From: Polyangiaceae bacterium
GTDB taxonomy: Bacteria > Myxococcota_A > Polyangia > Polyangiales > Polyangiaceae
DNA length: 64,000 nt
Assembly: GCA_041389725.1 (NCBI GenBank)
Contig: JAWKRG010000002.1
Location: 620,001-684,000 of the forward strand
Direction: 5' to 3'
Of the stretch, positions 17,369-26,129 are shown in pieces. How positions within the stretch are numbered: position 1 is the stretch's first letter; every line of letters starts with the position of its first letter. Below the pieces are notes generated by a model that did not search any database, was not told the DNA's origin, and saw nothing but the letters and a program-made list of their open reading frames with translations. Position numbers and translations under genes: made by a program.

Positions 17369-19066
17369 CTAGAGCTGCATTCGCTCCAACCGCCGCCGCG
17401 CGTCGCGAGCCCCCAGCAGCGTGAGTTCGGCACCGGCGGCGAGACTCTTCACGGTCTGGGCAGCGCGCGAAGACTGCTGGGCATCGCGGATGGCAACCAG
17501 CTGCAGACCCATGCCCTGCAACGTGGCTCGCGCCGCACTCACACTGCCCGTCAGCGCCGAAGGGGCTCGTTCAGTGAACAGGTCGGCCCCTTCCCCCAGC
17601 ACCGCGATTTCTCGCCCCTGCACCAACCCGAGCACTAGCTCCGCACCCAAGGAACTCTGTGACAAGACGAAGTCCGCTCCGGCGCGGTAGATGGCCTCGA
17701 TGTTCCGATCGTGGGTCACACGGCTCAAGATGCGGCAAGTTGGATTCAGCCTGCGAGCGTAGACGGCCAGGTAAATGTTCACTGCGTCATCGTGCGTGGT
17801 CAGCAGGACGGCTGTGGCGCTCTCGATTTCAGCTGCGTGCATGACCTCCAGGCTCGCGGCGTCTCCGACCACCACCTTGGTCGCCAAGGAGCGCAGGGTT
17901 TCGGCGATGGAGGCATCCGAGTCGATCACGTGCGCGGCTCGCTTCGCGCGCAGCAGGTCCTCGAGCACGGCGCACCCCACCTTGCCGCCACCAATGACCA
18001 AAGTCGGGCCCGGCCGAGGATCTTCCTCCAACACGCTGCGCTGGAGAGCTGACAGAGCGTCGGCCTGGCCACAAACCATGAGCGATGACTCGGGCTCGAG
18101 CCTCGTGCCCGGCGAAATCGGCAACATCCGCCCGCGTCGTCGCAGGGCAACGAACTCCACCTCCGTGTAGGCGTGAAGCTCCGACTCCAGAAAGGTACGG
18201 CCCGCGACACGGGCGTTGCGCATTGGCAACTCTGACAAGAGCAGGTCGTCGCTGCCGGGCACCGCGAAGTACCGCGGGCGGGAAGGGTCGATGCGACTGG
18301 CCAACTCCTGTCCCAGGCGTTGCTTCAACAGCAGCACGTGGCTCGCTCCGCTGAGCGACAAGATGTCGACGGAATCCGTCTTGTCAGCCAGCGCTACGAT
18401 TGGCACGCGATCCATGTGTTCGCGAATGGTCAACACGACGTTGGTGTTGCTGGCGTCGTCTTGGTTCGCCACGCACAGGGCCGCGTGGGCGCTGCGGGCA
18501 GCCTGCCATGTGGTCTCGGCGTCGGGTTCGCCCACCACGACGCCCACTCCTTCGCCCAGCAGTTGCACGCCGCGGGCGGGGTCGGGTTCGAGTACCAAGC
18601 AGGGTACGCCCTCATCAGCCATGCGAGCGATCAGCGTCTCCGCGAGCGCATCATAGCGTGCCACCACGACGTGATCCTGCATGTCCTCTGGGGCGGACCG
18701 AGGCGCTCGCAGGTGCACTTGCGCTTCCAGCCACGGCGCGTAGAAGAAGCGAATGAAAGCGAAGGGCAGCACGATCAGCATCAGCACGATGCCCGTGACC
18801 AGCACCAGGATGCTGAAGCCCCGACCGACGTCTGTGTGAAACGTGATGTCACCAAACCCGAGCGTGCTCATCACCGTCAGGGTCCAGTACACGCCCGTGA
18901 GCCAGGTGTGGTTTTGCCCTTCCCAGGCCATGAGCAAGTGAAAGCCGACGCTGTAGACGGCGATCGTCGCGAGCAGCAGCGCCAGCAGCTTGGCCAGGGC
19001 GCCCAAGTTGGACCGCATCTCGCGCTTGCGGAATACCCCCAGAAGCTGCGCGGTGAGCTGCTTCAC
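17369..19066 (-). CDS. RCK-gated potassium channel (Ion_trans_2 plus two TrkA-N domains)
   Basis: The GTG at 19066 overlaps the upstream stop as GTGA; the open frame further upstream lies antisense-free inside the neighbour and is not used. The 565-residue protein has TM1 (about 23-48), a pore helix with selectivity filter TLGFGD (68-73) and TM2 (about 85-110). Two cytoplasmic RCK modules follow: the first begins DHVVVARYDALAETLI, the second TLVIGGGKVGCAVLEDLL with a Rossmann glycine motif. Two tandem RCK domains per chain match MthK/Kch-type channels. Ligand identity is unknown. It is the last gene of an MCE-led operon. Confidence 0.88.
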   Translation of the reverse strand: MKQLTAQLLGVFRKREMRSNLGALAKLLALLLATIAVYSVGFHLLMAWEGQNHTWLTGVYWTLTVMSTLGFGDITFHTDVGRGFSILVLVTGIVLMLIVLPFAFIRFFYAPWLEAQVHLRAPRSAPEDMQDHVVVARYDALAETLIARMADEGVPCLVLEPDPARGVQLLGEGVGVVVGEPDAETTWQAARSAHAALCVANQDDASNTNVVLTIREHMDRVPIVALADKTDSVDILSLSGASHVLLLKQRLGQELASRIDPSRPRYFAVPGSDDLLLSELPMRNARVAGRTFLESELHAYTEVEFVALRRRGRMLPISPGTRLEPESSLMVCGQADALSALQRSVLEEDPRPGPTLVIGGGKVGCAVLEDLLRAKRAAHVIDSDASIAETLRSLATKVVVGDAASLEVMHAAEIESATAVLLTTHDDAVNIYLAVYARRLNPTCRILSRVTHDRNIEAIYRAGADFVLSQSSLGAELVLGLVQGREIAVLGEGADLFTERAPSALTGSVSAARATLQGMGLQLVAIRDAQQSSRAAQTVKSLAAGAELTLLGARDARRRLERMQL

Positions 19067-20163
19067 CCCGGCACCGTGACTACCGCTTCGGCGCCACCTG
19101 CCTGAGCTTTGCTGGGCGCGCCCAGCACGAAAAAGAACGTCGCGGCCGCGAGTTCGAGGTAGTTGTGGAACATGGCTAGGCTCAAGTAGAGCCGCCTGGA
19201 GGCGAGCACGTCGCTGAAGGCTCCGGCGATCACCGCGGCGGCGGCAAGCAGGATCAGCGACACGCCCCAAGCGCCGAAGTCCTCCACCAGGGAGCGCGCG
19301 CTGCGACGGAAGGTTATTGGTGCCTGGCGCGTCATGTCTTCCTGGGGAATGAGCAGCAGCCAAGCCGCGTAATGCACCGATTGCAGAAACACGAACGACA
19401 AGGTCAGTGTGAGGGCGAAACGGCTCGACACCCCAGGCGCCGTGAAGTCCGCCGCCGCCAGCAGATGCAAGCCGAAGGCCGAAGAGCCTCCGGTGCGCTC
19501 GAGCAACGTGAGCACCCAGTTCGAGTTCAGCATCCACAGAGCGACGGCAAAGCAAAGCAACGGGATGGCGGCGTAGCGCAGCCGCATGCGAAACAACCAG
19601 AGCCAGAGCCCCACGGCCACACAGTTGTGTAGGTGTACGAAGGCGACGCGCGAACCAAGAGGAGCCAGAATCGAAGCGGCACCGAGGCCCATCAACACCA
19701 GACCCATGATCGCCGCGCGCCGGCCACTGCCTCCCAGGCGCAGTGCGGCCAGACCTGCAAAGCTCATCCACACGAGTGCGATGGCGTGCTCGGCGTACAG
19801 CAGCATGATTCCGTGGAACATCTCGCCGGCAGCGCGGAGCCCGATCAGGGCGACGCACACGCTCAGAGTCGCCAGCTTCCACCAGGCAGGGACTCGGCGT
19901 CGGAGCACGAGGTAGCGCACGTCCGAAGCCACATGCGCCACCCCCAACAGCACCGGACCCAGCACGAAGAGCAGCATGGGGAAGGTGGCGGTGATCAGGA
20001 ACGCAATTCCGGCATGCGCAGAGGCGATGAGCGCGACACGGCGGTCCCGGCGCACCAGCCAGGGTGCGGCGCCAGGAACCCGGGCAACGAGCGCGTAGAG
20101 ACTGCGCCGAAGGCGGTCTGCGGGAAGCGCGAGACGGTCCAGAGAAGCAACGAGCGCGCTCAT
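19063..20163 (-). CDS. Multi-spanning membrane protein with conserved-looking His, coupled to a potassium channel
   Basis: The 366 residues contain about nine or ten membrane helices. Intramembrane or interfacial His occur in GVAHVASDVRY, YAEHAIALVW, VHLHNCVAV, SVHYAAWLLLIP and FHNYLELAA, a pattern suggesting a metal or cofactor site. The first and fourth faintly recall Brp/Blh carotenoid-cleavage-like proteins, but I would not assign that. It starts 22 bp after the MCE gene and overlaps the channel start by 4 bp, so the three are probably co-expressed and this protein may assemble with the channel. Confidence 0.6.
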   Translation of the reverse strand: MSALVASLDRLALPADRLRRSLYALVARVPGAAPWLVRRDRRVALIASAHAGIAFLITATFPMLLFVLGPVLLGVAHVASDVRYLVLRRRVPAWWKLATLSVCVALIGLRAAGEMFHGIMLLYAEHAIALVWMSFAGLAALRLGGSGRRAAIMGLVLMGLGAASILAPLGSRVAFVHLHNCVAVGLWLWLFRMRLRYAAIPLLCFAVALWMLNSNWVLTLLERTGGSSAFGLHLLAAADFTAPGVSSRFALTLTLSFVFLQSVHYAAWLLLIPQEDMTRQAPITFRRSARSLVEDFGAWGVSLILLAAAAVIAGAFSDVLASRRLYLSLAMFHNYLELAAATFFFVLGAPSKAQAGGAEAVVTVPG

Positions 20164-20185
20164 CCGCGGCAGGCCTGGTAGCGGG

Positions 20186-21652
20186 TCACGGCCCGGGCGC
20201 GAAGGGCAGGATCGTCTTCAAGTCTTCGTCGTTGAAGCGCAGTTGCAGGCCCAGGAAGTAGTCACGGCGCGTCGGACTCAGCACGTCGTCCACCCCAGCC
20301 AAGAGCCACAGGCGCGACACGAACTCGTAGCCCAAGGCGATGCGCCAGCGCGGCAGGACGACCTCGCCAAAGCCAAACAAGTCCTGACGCAGCTCGAAAC
20401 GATCATCGAACCAGATCGTGTCGAGGCCAACGCCTCCCGTGGACTCCTTGATGCCGAACCGGCCGACGAAGGGGCCCATACGTTGGGCAAACTGCAGGCT
20501 GAAGCGGAAGGCGTTGGTCGTCACGGTTCGCACTTCGCGATAGTGCGGCGGATCATTCGGATTCGACGTGTCGACGTCGATCTGCTCGAAGCGCGTCAAT
20601 CCACGCGGGTCGTTGACGATCTCGATCGAGTAGTACTTGTCCTCGCGGGGCTGCAAACGCAGTTCCACGTAGCTCTTCACCGTGCTGGACAGAAACTGGT
20701 AGTCGGTGCGAAGCGCCACGATGGTCTGCAGGCGGGAGAGCCCTCCCACGAAGTCCCCAACGTTCTCGGCGACGCCTTCCACCTCGTCAATCAGCTTTTC
20801 GTCTTTGGTCAGACGGCCCAGGGTGCCCTCGCCGCGCTCCAAACGACCGCTGACCTTGTCCAGGTTGCCCAGGGCACTCTCCAAGCTGGTGCTGGCGCGA
20901 TTCACCTTCTCGATGATCTGTCGCACTTCACCAGGGTTGGCGTTCTCACCCTTCTCGCCCTTTGCGAGCAGCTCCCGGATTTCTTTGGAGGATTCACGGA
21001 CGTTCTCCAGGATCCGTTCCACCTCCGGCTCGCCCTTGGCCGTGATGTTCTCGACGTTGCTGAGGATATTGCGAATCGACTGACGATTCTCCCGAACGGT
21101 CTTGTTCAGCGCGTCGGTCACCTCTGCCAAGTTCTTCAACGTGTCCTTTAGATTGTCCTCGCCCTCTTTGGTGCCGATGGAATTGGCCAGACTGTCGGCC
21201 ACCTTCTTGACCTGCTTGGCGATATCGGAAACGTCTTTGAGGATCTCGTCGGTGGTCGCCGCCCCCACGACCGTCTTGATTTGGTCGCCGTCCTCGAGCT
21301 GGCGCCTTCCCTCGGTACCCGGTGCCAGGCCGATGAAGTACTCCCCGAGCAAGCTGGAGCTCACCTTGCTCGCCGCAGCATCCTCGTAGAGAGGCACGTC
21401 GGGTCGCACGCGAATGTCGATGCGTGCCTTGCCGCCCTGCAGGCGAATGCTCTCGATCTGCCCCACGGGAATACCCGCGACGCGCACTTGGGAGTGCTTG
21501 GCGATCCCGGTAGCGTCATCCATCAACGCGTAGACGACGTAGCCGTCTCCGCCCGCGGCATTCTTGCTGACGAAGCGGTAGATGAAGATCGCCGCCACCA
21601 CGGTGACCAGGGCGAAGGCCCCGACTTTGGCTGCAGTCGAAATCCGATTCAT
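20186..21652 (-). CDS. MCE/MlaD-family lipid-transport protein with coiled coil and beta-rich C-terminus
   Basis: The product has an N-terminal membrane helix (about 8-27), one MCE domain (about 37-115, with VRVAGIPVGQIESIRL and LLGEYFIGLAPG) and a long helical region (about 130-300) with LxNxE-type heptads. The last 170 residues alternate short strands (YQFLSSTVKSYVELRLQP, FRFSLQFAQRMGPFVGRFGI) and end in DYFLGLQLRFNDED, like an outer-membrane barrel. MCE proteins shuttle lipids between membranes. A GTG at 21664, four codons upstream, is an alternative start. No MlaE/MlaF genes are adjacent. Confidence 0.82.
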   Translation of the reverse strand: MNRISTAAKVGAFALVTVVAAIFIYRFVSKNAAGGDGYVVYALMDDATGIAKHSQVRVAGIPVGQIESIRLQGGKARIDIRVRPDVPLYEDAAASKVSSSLLGEYFIGLAPGTEGRRQLEDGDQIKTVVGAATTDEILKDVSDIAKQVKKVADSLANSIGTKEGEDNLKDTLKNLAEVTDALNKTVRENRQSIRNILSNVENITAKGEPEVERILENVRESSKEIRELLAKGEKGENANPGEVRQIIEKVNRASTSLESALGNLDKVSGRLERGEGTLGRLTKDEKLIDEVEGVAENVGDFVGGLSRLQTIVALRTDYQFLSSTVKSYVELRLQPREDKYYSIEIVNDPRGLTRFEQIDVDTSNPNDPPHYREVRTVTTNAFRFSLQFAQRMGPFVGRFGIKESTGGVGLDTIWFDDRFELRQDLFGFGEVVLPRWRIALGYEFVSRLWLLAGVDDVLSPTRRDYFLGLQLRFNDEDLKTILPFAPGP

Positions 21653-21840
21653 CGAGCGGTCCACTCGCCCCGGCCAGAGCCGGGAAACACCCGTTCACTC
21701 TATCAGCCCGGCCTGGACGGGTCGACTTGTCGGCCGGATGGCTCGCGTTCAAGGGCGCGTCGGAGCCCCCACGCCCGGCGTATCCCGCAGGAAACCGCGC
21801 AAAACGTGCTGGGCGCGACGCCCTTTGCTACCTTGGCGAG

Positions 21841-23040
21841 ATGCGTGGCGCTGCCGGGCTGTTGCTCGCCATGACGGCGTGCCCTTGCTGCGCGCCGCGC
21901 GAGGTGGCGGCTGAACAGCCCGTAGCGCCGAGCGCGCCCGAACGCCCGCCCCTGATCGCTCCGGACGCATCGAGCTTCGCCCAGGTCATCGCGTCGCCAC
22001 AGCCCGAAGCGCAGGCCGAAGGCCTGGCTGCTCGCTTGATGGATCTCTGCGACCGCAGCGACGCCGCGCTGGCCGAAGTCGCGTCGCGCCTTGGCGAGCG
22101 TCTGCTCACCGGGGCCTCGATTCCAGACACGGCCGAGATCGCCTTCGAGATCCGCGCCGCGGGCGCTCCCTACGTATGGCCAAGGGCATGGTCGCTGTCG
22201 GGGGGAGTCATCGATGACGAAGACGCTACGCGGCGAGCTCGCGCATGGCTGGACGCCATTCCACGATACGGTCAGCGACGCTGTGGCGCTGCCCGTGTGC
22301 ACGCAGACACGGACGCTGCGGTGCTTCTGCTGTCGGACGTCGTCGCCGATGTCGCCCCCCTGAGCAGCCGTGCGCGCACCGGGCAATGGCTGACCTTCGA
22401 TGCAAAACTGCTGGTGCCCGCAACGGCTGCCAAGCTCGTACTACTCGGTCCTCGCGGTGCCCCGAAGCCAGTCCCCACTCAGCTGGCCCAAAACTCCGCG
22501 CGCGCACGCTTCGCAGCGTCGGAGCCAGGCCCTTGGCTGGTGCAACTCCTGGCGGACGTGAGCGTTGGCCCGCGGCCAGTGGCGGAAGCGATGTTCTTCG
22601 CCGACGTGCCGCCTCCGCAGGGCTACGAGCCACATCCTGCGCCCGGCGAGAGCCAACGCACGGACGAGCCCGAGGTTGGCTTGCTCGACATGGTCAATGC
22701 GGCGCGAGTGAGCGAGCACCTCGCGCCCCTGGCGCGTTCCCCGGCCCTCGATGCGATCGCGCGGGCTCACGCCGAAGCCATGAAGGCCAGGGGCGTGCTC
22801 GGGCACGACGTCGGTCAGGGAGGGGCAAGCGAACGCTTGGCCGCGGCAGGGCTGTCCTTCTCAGGATTCGGCGAGAACATCGCGCGAGCGCAGAGCGCCG
22901 CTCGGGCGCATCGCGTCATCTGGGCGAGCCCATCCCACCGCGGAAACGTGATCGAGCCGCGGTTCGCGCAGTTGGGTGTAGGCGTGGCGCGGGACGGGGG
23001 CACCTTGTGGGTGTGCGAGCTCTTCGCGACCCGACAGTAG
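21841..23040 (+). CDS. CAP/SCP-domain lipoprotein
   Basis: The ATG at 21841 gives a signal with lipobox AMTAC; the frame upstream is open but has no signal. The C-terminal third is a CAP (SCP/PR-1, YkwD-like) domain: LLDMVNAARVSEHLAPLARS, AHAEAMKARGVLGHD, GENIARAQ and SPSHRGNVIEPRFAQLGVGV. These hold the usual His/Glu pocket residues. The N-terminal 240 residues are an unassigned domain with few Cys. Bacterial CAP proteins are secreted; functions vary. It diverges from the MCE operon. Confidence 0.85.
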   Translation: MRGAAGLLLAMTACPCCAPREVAAEQPVAPSAPERPPLIAPDASSFAQVIASPQPEAQAEGLAARLMDLCDRSDAALAEVASRLGERLLTGASIPDTAEIAFEIRAAGAPYVWPRAWSLSGGVIDDEDATRRARAWLDAIPRYGQRRCGAARVHADTDAAVLLLSDVVADVAPLSSRARTGQWLTFDAKLLVPATAAKLVLLGPRGAPKPVPTQLAQNSARARFAASEPGPWLVQLLADVSVGPRPVAEAMFFADVPPPQGYEPHPAPGESQRTDEPEVGLLDMVNAARVSEHLAPLARSPALDAIARAHAEAMKARGVLGHDVGQGGASERLAAAGLSFSGFGENIARAQSAARAHRVIWASPSHRGNVIEPRFAQLGVGVARDGGTLWVCELFATRQ

Positions 23041-23214
23041 CGACGGGACCACCAGACACATCAACGCGCGCTAGTTCCCTTGAGTTTTCCACTAGTTGCC
23101 CACGGAAGCGGATGGGAACGGGGTGGGAACCGGGTGAGATCGGCGCGCGGGCAGCGCTTCGCTGCGTTCGGGTTTTCAATGGGGGCCGGGACAGGGTAGT
23201 TTGACGCCGTGCGG

Positions 23215-24933
23215 ATGCTCACTCTTCTGTCCTGGCTCTCTCCTCGTTCGCTGCGCCTCCTGTTGCTCACAGCCGTGAGCCTTGCCGTGCTTGGCACGGC
23301 AACCACGGCCCGCGCACAGACGCGTACCTTTTACCTAGATCGCGCACAGGTGTCCGGCGCGCCCGACGACGGATTCATGGTTTGGCGACCCTACCTTCAC
23401 GAAAAGACCCGGTTTTACGGAATGGCGGCGTTTGGCTTCACGCTCAATCCGCTGCGCAACGAGACCGTCGCCAAAGAGGGGCGCAACCAAGACCGCGTGC
23501 CGGATCCGGTGGACGGCCAGATCATCAGCTATCTCAGCGTTGGTACGGAGCTCGCGGGGCGCGCCAGTTTCAACCTGTCGATGCCGATTGCTTTGTATCA
23601 GTTCATCGGTGAGGACCCGCAATCCCTCGGCGTAGGAGAGGGTTTGAATGCAAAGAAGGTCTCCACTCACGACCTGCGCCTCGACGCGCGCGTGAAGATC
23701 CACGAATCCGACAACCGCAAGTTCCGCTTGGGCGGCGGTGGCGCGCTGTGGGTGAAGACCGGTGATCCCGAAAGCTACACCAGCGACGATCAGAGCACCG
23801 GCTTGATCTACGGTTCTGCAGAATACGACTTCGGCAAGTTCTTCCTCACGGGCATGGTCGGCCCTCACTTCCGCCCCGAACGCAGCATCGGTGGACCGCA
23901 AGGTTCGCTGTTTCTGGCCTCCGAACTGCGCTACGCAGTGGGTGCGTTCATCCCACTGCGCAACGGCAAGATCCGCCTGGGTGCGGAACTGTGGGGTAGC
24001 ACGGGCATCGCGACCGCCGGCGGCGAGAGCACGTTCTTCGCGGGACGCAACACGGACCTGGAATGGCTGGCGCAGGGGCGCTTCGCCATTGGCAAAGAAG
24101 AACGCGTGTGGGCCATGGCCGGTGCAGGCACCCGCCTCGCCACTGGCTACGGCGCTCCGGACGTTCGCGTGCTGGCGTCGATCGGCTACTGGTTCCCGAT
24201 CAAGGACAGCACCGCGACTTCGCCGCCGCGCCGTATCCGCGTGGCACCGGACGTCGCGGAATACGCGAAAGACACGGACGGTGACGGGTACCCTGACGAC
24301 ATCGACAAGTGCCCGACCATTCCCGAGGACGGCAAGAAGCCCGAACCCTCGGACGGATGCCCCGCGGGCGCGGACCGCGACGGTGACGGCATTCCCGACG
24401 CGGCCGATGCTTGCCCGGACGTCCCCGAAGACAAGGACGGCGTGGAAGATACCGACGGCTGTCCCGAAGACGACGCGGACAACGACGGCATCCTGGACAC
24501 CGAAGACAAGTGCCCGACAGAACCCGGTCCGCGCAGCGACATCGCCGAAAAGAACGGCTGCCCCAGCCTGACTCGCGTCACCGAGGACGGCGAGGTCGCG
24601 CTGCTCGAGCCGATCCAGTTCGAGTACAACAAGGCCACGATCAAGAAGGCGAGCTACCCGATTCTCGACGAGATCGTTACGTTGATGAAGTCGCGGCCGA
24701 AGCTGCGAATCGGCGTCTACGGTCACACCGATGATCGAGGCAACGACAACTACAACCTGCGGCTATCCAAGCAGCGCGCTGCCGCGTGTATGGACTACCT
24801 GGCCAACAAGGGAATTGCGCGCAACCGTCTGGAGTCCGAGGGCTTCGGCGAGACCAAGCCGATTGCGTCCAACGCTACGGACGAAGGCCGCGCCAAGAAC
24901 CGTCGCGTGGAATTCAAGATCCTCGCCGAGTAG
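23215..24933 (+). CDS. OmpA-family outer-membrane protein with thrombospondin type-3 repeats
   Basis: A signal peptide ends ATTARAQ; a GTG at 23209 two codons upstream is an alternative start. The N-terminal about 320 residues form a beta-barrel or surface domain. Then come calcium-binding Asp-rich type-3 repeats (DTDGDGYPDDIDKCP, DRDGDGIPDAADACP, DNDGILDTEDKCP). The C-terminal OmpA domain has IQFEYNKATIKKASYPILDE, GHTDDRGNDNYNLRLSKQRA and the NRRVEF end, which bind peptidoglycan. It should tether the outer membrane to the wall. Confidence 0.92.
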   Translation: MLTLLSWLSPRSLRLLLLTAVSLAVLGTATTARAQTRTFYLDRAQVSGAPDDGFMVWRPYLHEKTRFYGMAAFGFTLNPLRNETVAKEGRNQDRVPDPVDGQIISYLSVGTELAGRASFNLSMPIALYQFIGEDPQSLGVGEGLNAKKVSTHDLRLDARVKIHESDNRKFRLGGGGALWVKTGDPESYTSDDQSTGLIYGSAEYDFGKFFLTGMVGPHFRPERSIGGPQGSLFLASELRYAVGAFIPLRNGKIRLGAELWGSTGIATAGGESTFFAGRNTDLEWLAQGRFAIGKEERVWAMAGAGTRLATGYGAPDVRVLASIGYWFPIKDSTATSPPRRIRVAPDVAEYAKDTDGDGYPDDIDKCPTIPEDGKKPEPSDGCPAGADRDGDGIPDAADACPDVPEDKDGVEDTDGCPEDDADNDGILDTEDKCPTEPGPRSDIAEKNGCPSLTRVTEDGEVALLEPIQFEYNKATIKKASYPILDEIVTLMKSRPKLRIGVYGHTDDRGNDNYNLRLSKQRAAACMDYLANKGIARNRLESEGFGETKPIASNATDEGRAKNRRVEFKILAE

Positions 24934-24950
24934 GCTCGCGAATGGACGAC

Positions 24951-24985
24951 GAAAAACGGCATGCGGTTCGTCGCCGCATGCCGTT
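24951..24985 (-). terminator. Rho-independent terminator of rpmG, with possible use from ompA side
   Basis: AACGGCATGCGG (24955-24966) and CCGCATGCCGTT (24974-24985) form a perfect 12-bp stem with a 7-base loop. Read on the minus strand, the stem is followed by T residues (complement of the A-run at 24952-24956), the classical terminator form for rpmG. The + strand lacks the T-run, but the hairpin may still end the ompA message. Confidence 0.8.
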
Positions 24986-25064
24986 CAGCGCCTCGGTTTG
25001 GTCGTAGAGACGATCGAATATGCAAGTGGACAGCGCAGCGATGAGTTCGCTGCGCTGCAGGACT

Positions 25065-25232
25065 TCACTTGCTGTGAGGCGGCATCTTCTGCTCTTTGAA
25101 GACGACGTGCTGACGCAGCTTCGGGTCGTACTTCTTGAGCTCGAGCTTGGCGGTCATGGTACGCTTGTTCTTCTTCGTGTAGTACGTGAAGCCGGTACCC
25201 GCGGTGGAAACGAGACGGATGTTGTCGCGCAT
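25065..25232 (-). CDS. rpmG: 50S ribosomal protein L33
   Basis: This 55-residue protein starts MRDNIRLVSTAGTGFTYYT and contains KKNKRTMTAKLELKKYDP, the L33 signature. It has no CxxC zinc ribbon, so it is a zinc-independent (C-minus) type. It was too short to stand out among longer frames. It is divergent from rpmH and is followed by a strong terminator. Confidence 0.95.
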   Translation of the reverse strand: MRDNIRLVSTAGTGFTYYTKKNKRTMTAKLELKKYDPKLRQHVVFKEQKMPPHSK

Positions 25233-25357
25233 GGGGTCGCGTGAGGTACCACCCGCCTACCCTTCCCGCAAGGGCAATCCGCCCGGTGGAGGCGGCCTCC
25301 CGCGACGGCTATCGGCCCGGAGCAGGCTCACTCACGCGCAACTAGTGAATTACCATG

Positions 25358-25396
25358 GAAAATCCGGCCAGCTCAAAGGCAGGGCTGCGGATTTTC
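25358..25396. promoter_or_regulatory. Inverted repeat in the rpmG-rpmH divergent intergenic region
   Basis: GAAAATCCG (25358-25366) and CGGATTTTC (25388-25396) are perfect 9-bp arms with 21 bases between. The block lies between divergent rpmG and rpmH (260 bp without a gene). It could be an operator or a leader hairpin of the rpmH message. Twin TTGACT boxes at 25413 and 25418 are possible -35 elements for rpmH, with no convincing -10. Confidence 0.3.
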
Positions 25397-25492
25397 GCGC
25401 TTGGCCCCGCCTTTGACTTGACTGCCCCGCCTCTACGTGGCTGACTCCCGGCCCCTTCGAGGCGAGGCCTCGCCTGCACTCAGAGTTCGATC

Positions 25493-25642
25493 ATGAAGCG
25501 TACCTTTCAGCCGCACAACACCAGCCGGCTCCGCACTCACGGTTTCCGCAAGCGCATGAAGACGCGTGGCGGCCAGAACGTGCTCAAGAACCGCCGCCGC
25601 AAGGGCCGTTGGCGCCTCGCAGTGTCTGCCTACAAGAAGTAG
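25493..25642 (+). CDS. rpmH: 50S ribosomal protein L34
   Basis: The 49-residue product, MKRTFQPHNTSRLRTHGF with KNRRRKGRWRLAVSA near the end, is unmistakably L34. rnpA begins 3 bp after its stop, the conserved bacterial pairing. dnaA, often upstream of rpmH, is absent; ompA and rpmG lie there instead. Confidence 0.97.
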   Translation: MKRTFQPHNTSRLRTHGFRKRMKTRGGQNVLKNRRRKGRWRLAVSAYKK

Positions 25643-25645
25643 GGA

Positions 25646-26092
25646 TTGTCGAAGCCCGCGTCCCCGGAGCTCGAGCAAGGCGTATCGAGCGAGGGCGCCT
25701 TCGATCGGTCGCAGCGAATCCGCAAGCGCGCTGATTTCCTGGCGGCGCAGTCCCACGGCCGGCGCATTGGCACGCAACTATGCACATTGCTGCTGCTCGC
25801 GCGTGAAGGAAACGAGCGGGCCCGCTTGGGCATCACTGCATCCAAGAAGCTGGGCAATGCTGTCGCGCGCTCGCGCGTGAAGCGTGTGATTCGTGAGGCC
25901 TTTCGTGCGACTCGCGAACTGTGGGCGAGCGACATGGATTTGGTCGTAATTCCACGCCAAGCCGCCGTCATGGCCACGACAGGCACGATGGTCGCCGACT
26001 GGTTGGCAGTCGCCGACGTCATCACCCGCAAAACCGAGCAGGCGCGGGCCGACGCCCGAGAGGGCGCCCAGACGAAAAAAGGCGGCCGCTGA
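25646..26092 (+). CDS. rnpA: Ribonuclease P protein component
   Basis: The protein assists the RNase P RNA in maturing tRNA 5' ends. The family core is visible as RIRKRADFLAAQ, LGITASKKLGNAVARSRVKR (the RNR-like basic helix) and REAFRATREL. It is 148 residues with a short N-terminal extension and a basic tail. The start is a TTG 3 bp after rpmH; no in-frame ATG lies before the conserved core, so the exact start is uncertain. Confidence 0.93.
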   Translation: MSKPASPELEQGVSSEGAFDRSQRIRKRADFLAAQSHGRRIGTQLCTLLLLAREGNERARLGITASKKLGNAVARSRVKRVIREAFRATRELWASDMDLVVIPRQAAVMATTGTMVADWLAVADVITRKTEQARADAREGAQTKKGGR

Positions 26093-26129
26093 CTGGCATG
26101 GCCCCCGTTTTGGAGGGAAACTCGCGCCC

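Noticed and set aside
23335..24726. 463-codon open frame on the minus strand
   Set aside because: Antisense shadow of ompA.
25233..25492. Replication origin next to rpmH
   Set aside because: No dnaA gene and no TTATCCACA boxes were seen; only a 9-bp inverted repeat and possible promoter boxes.
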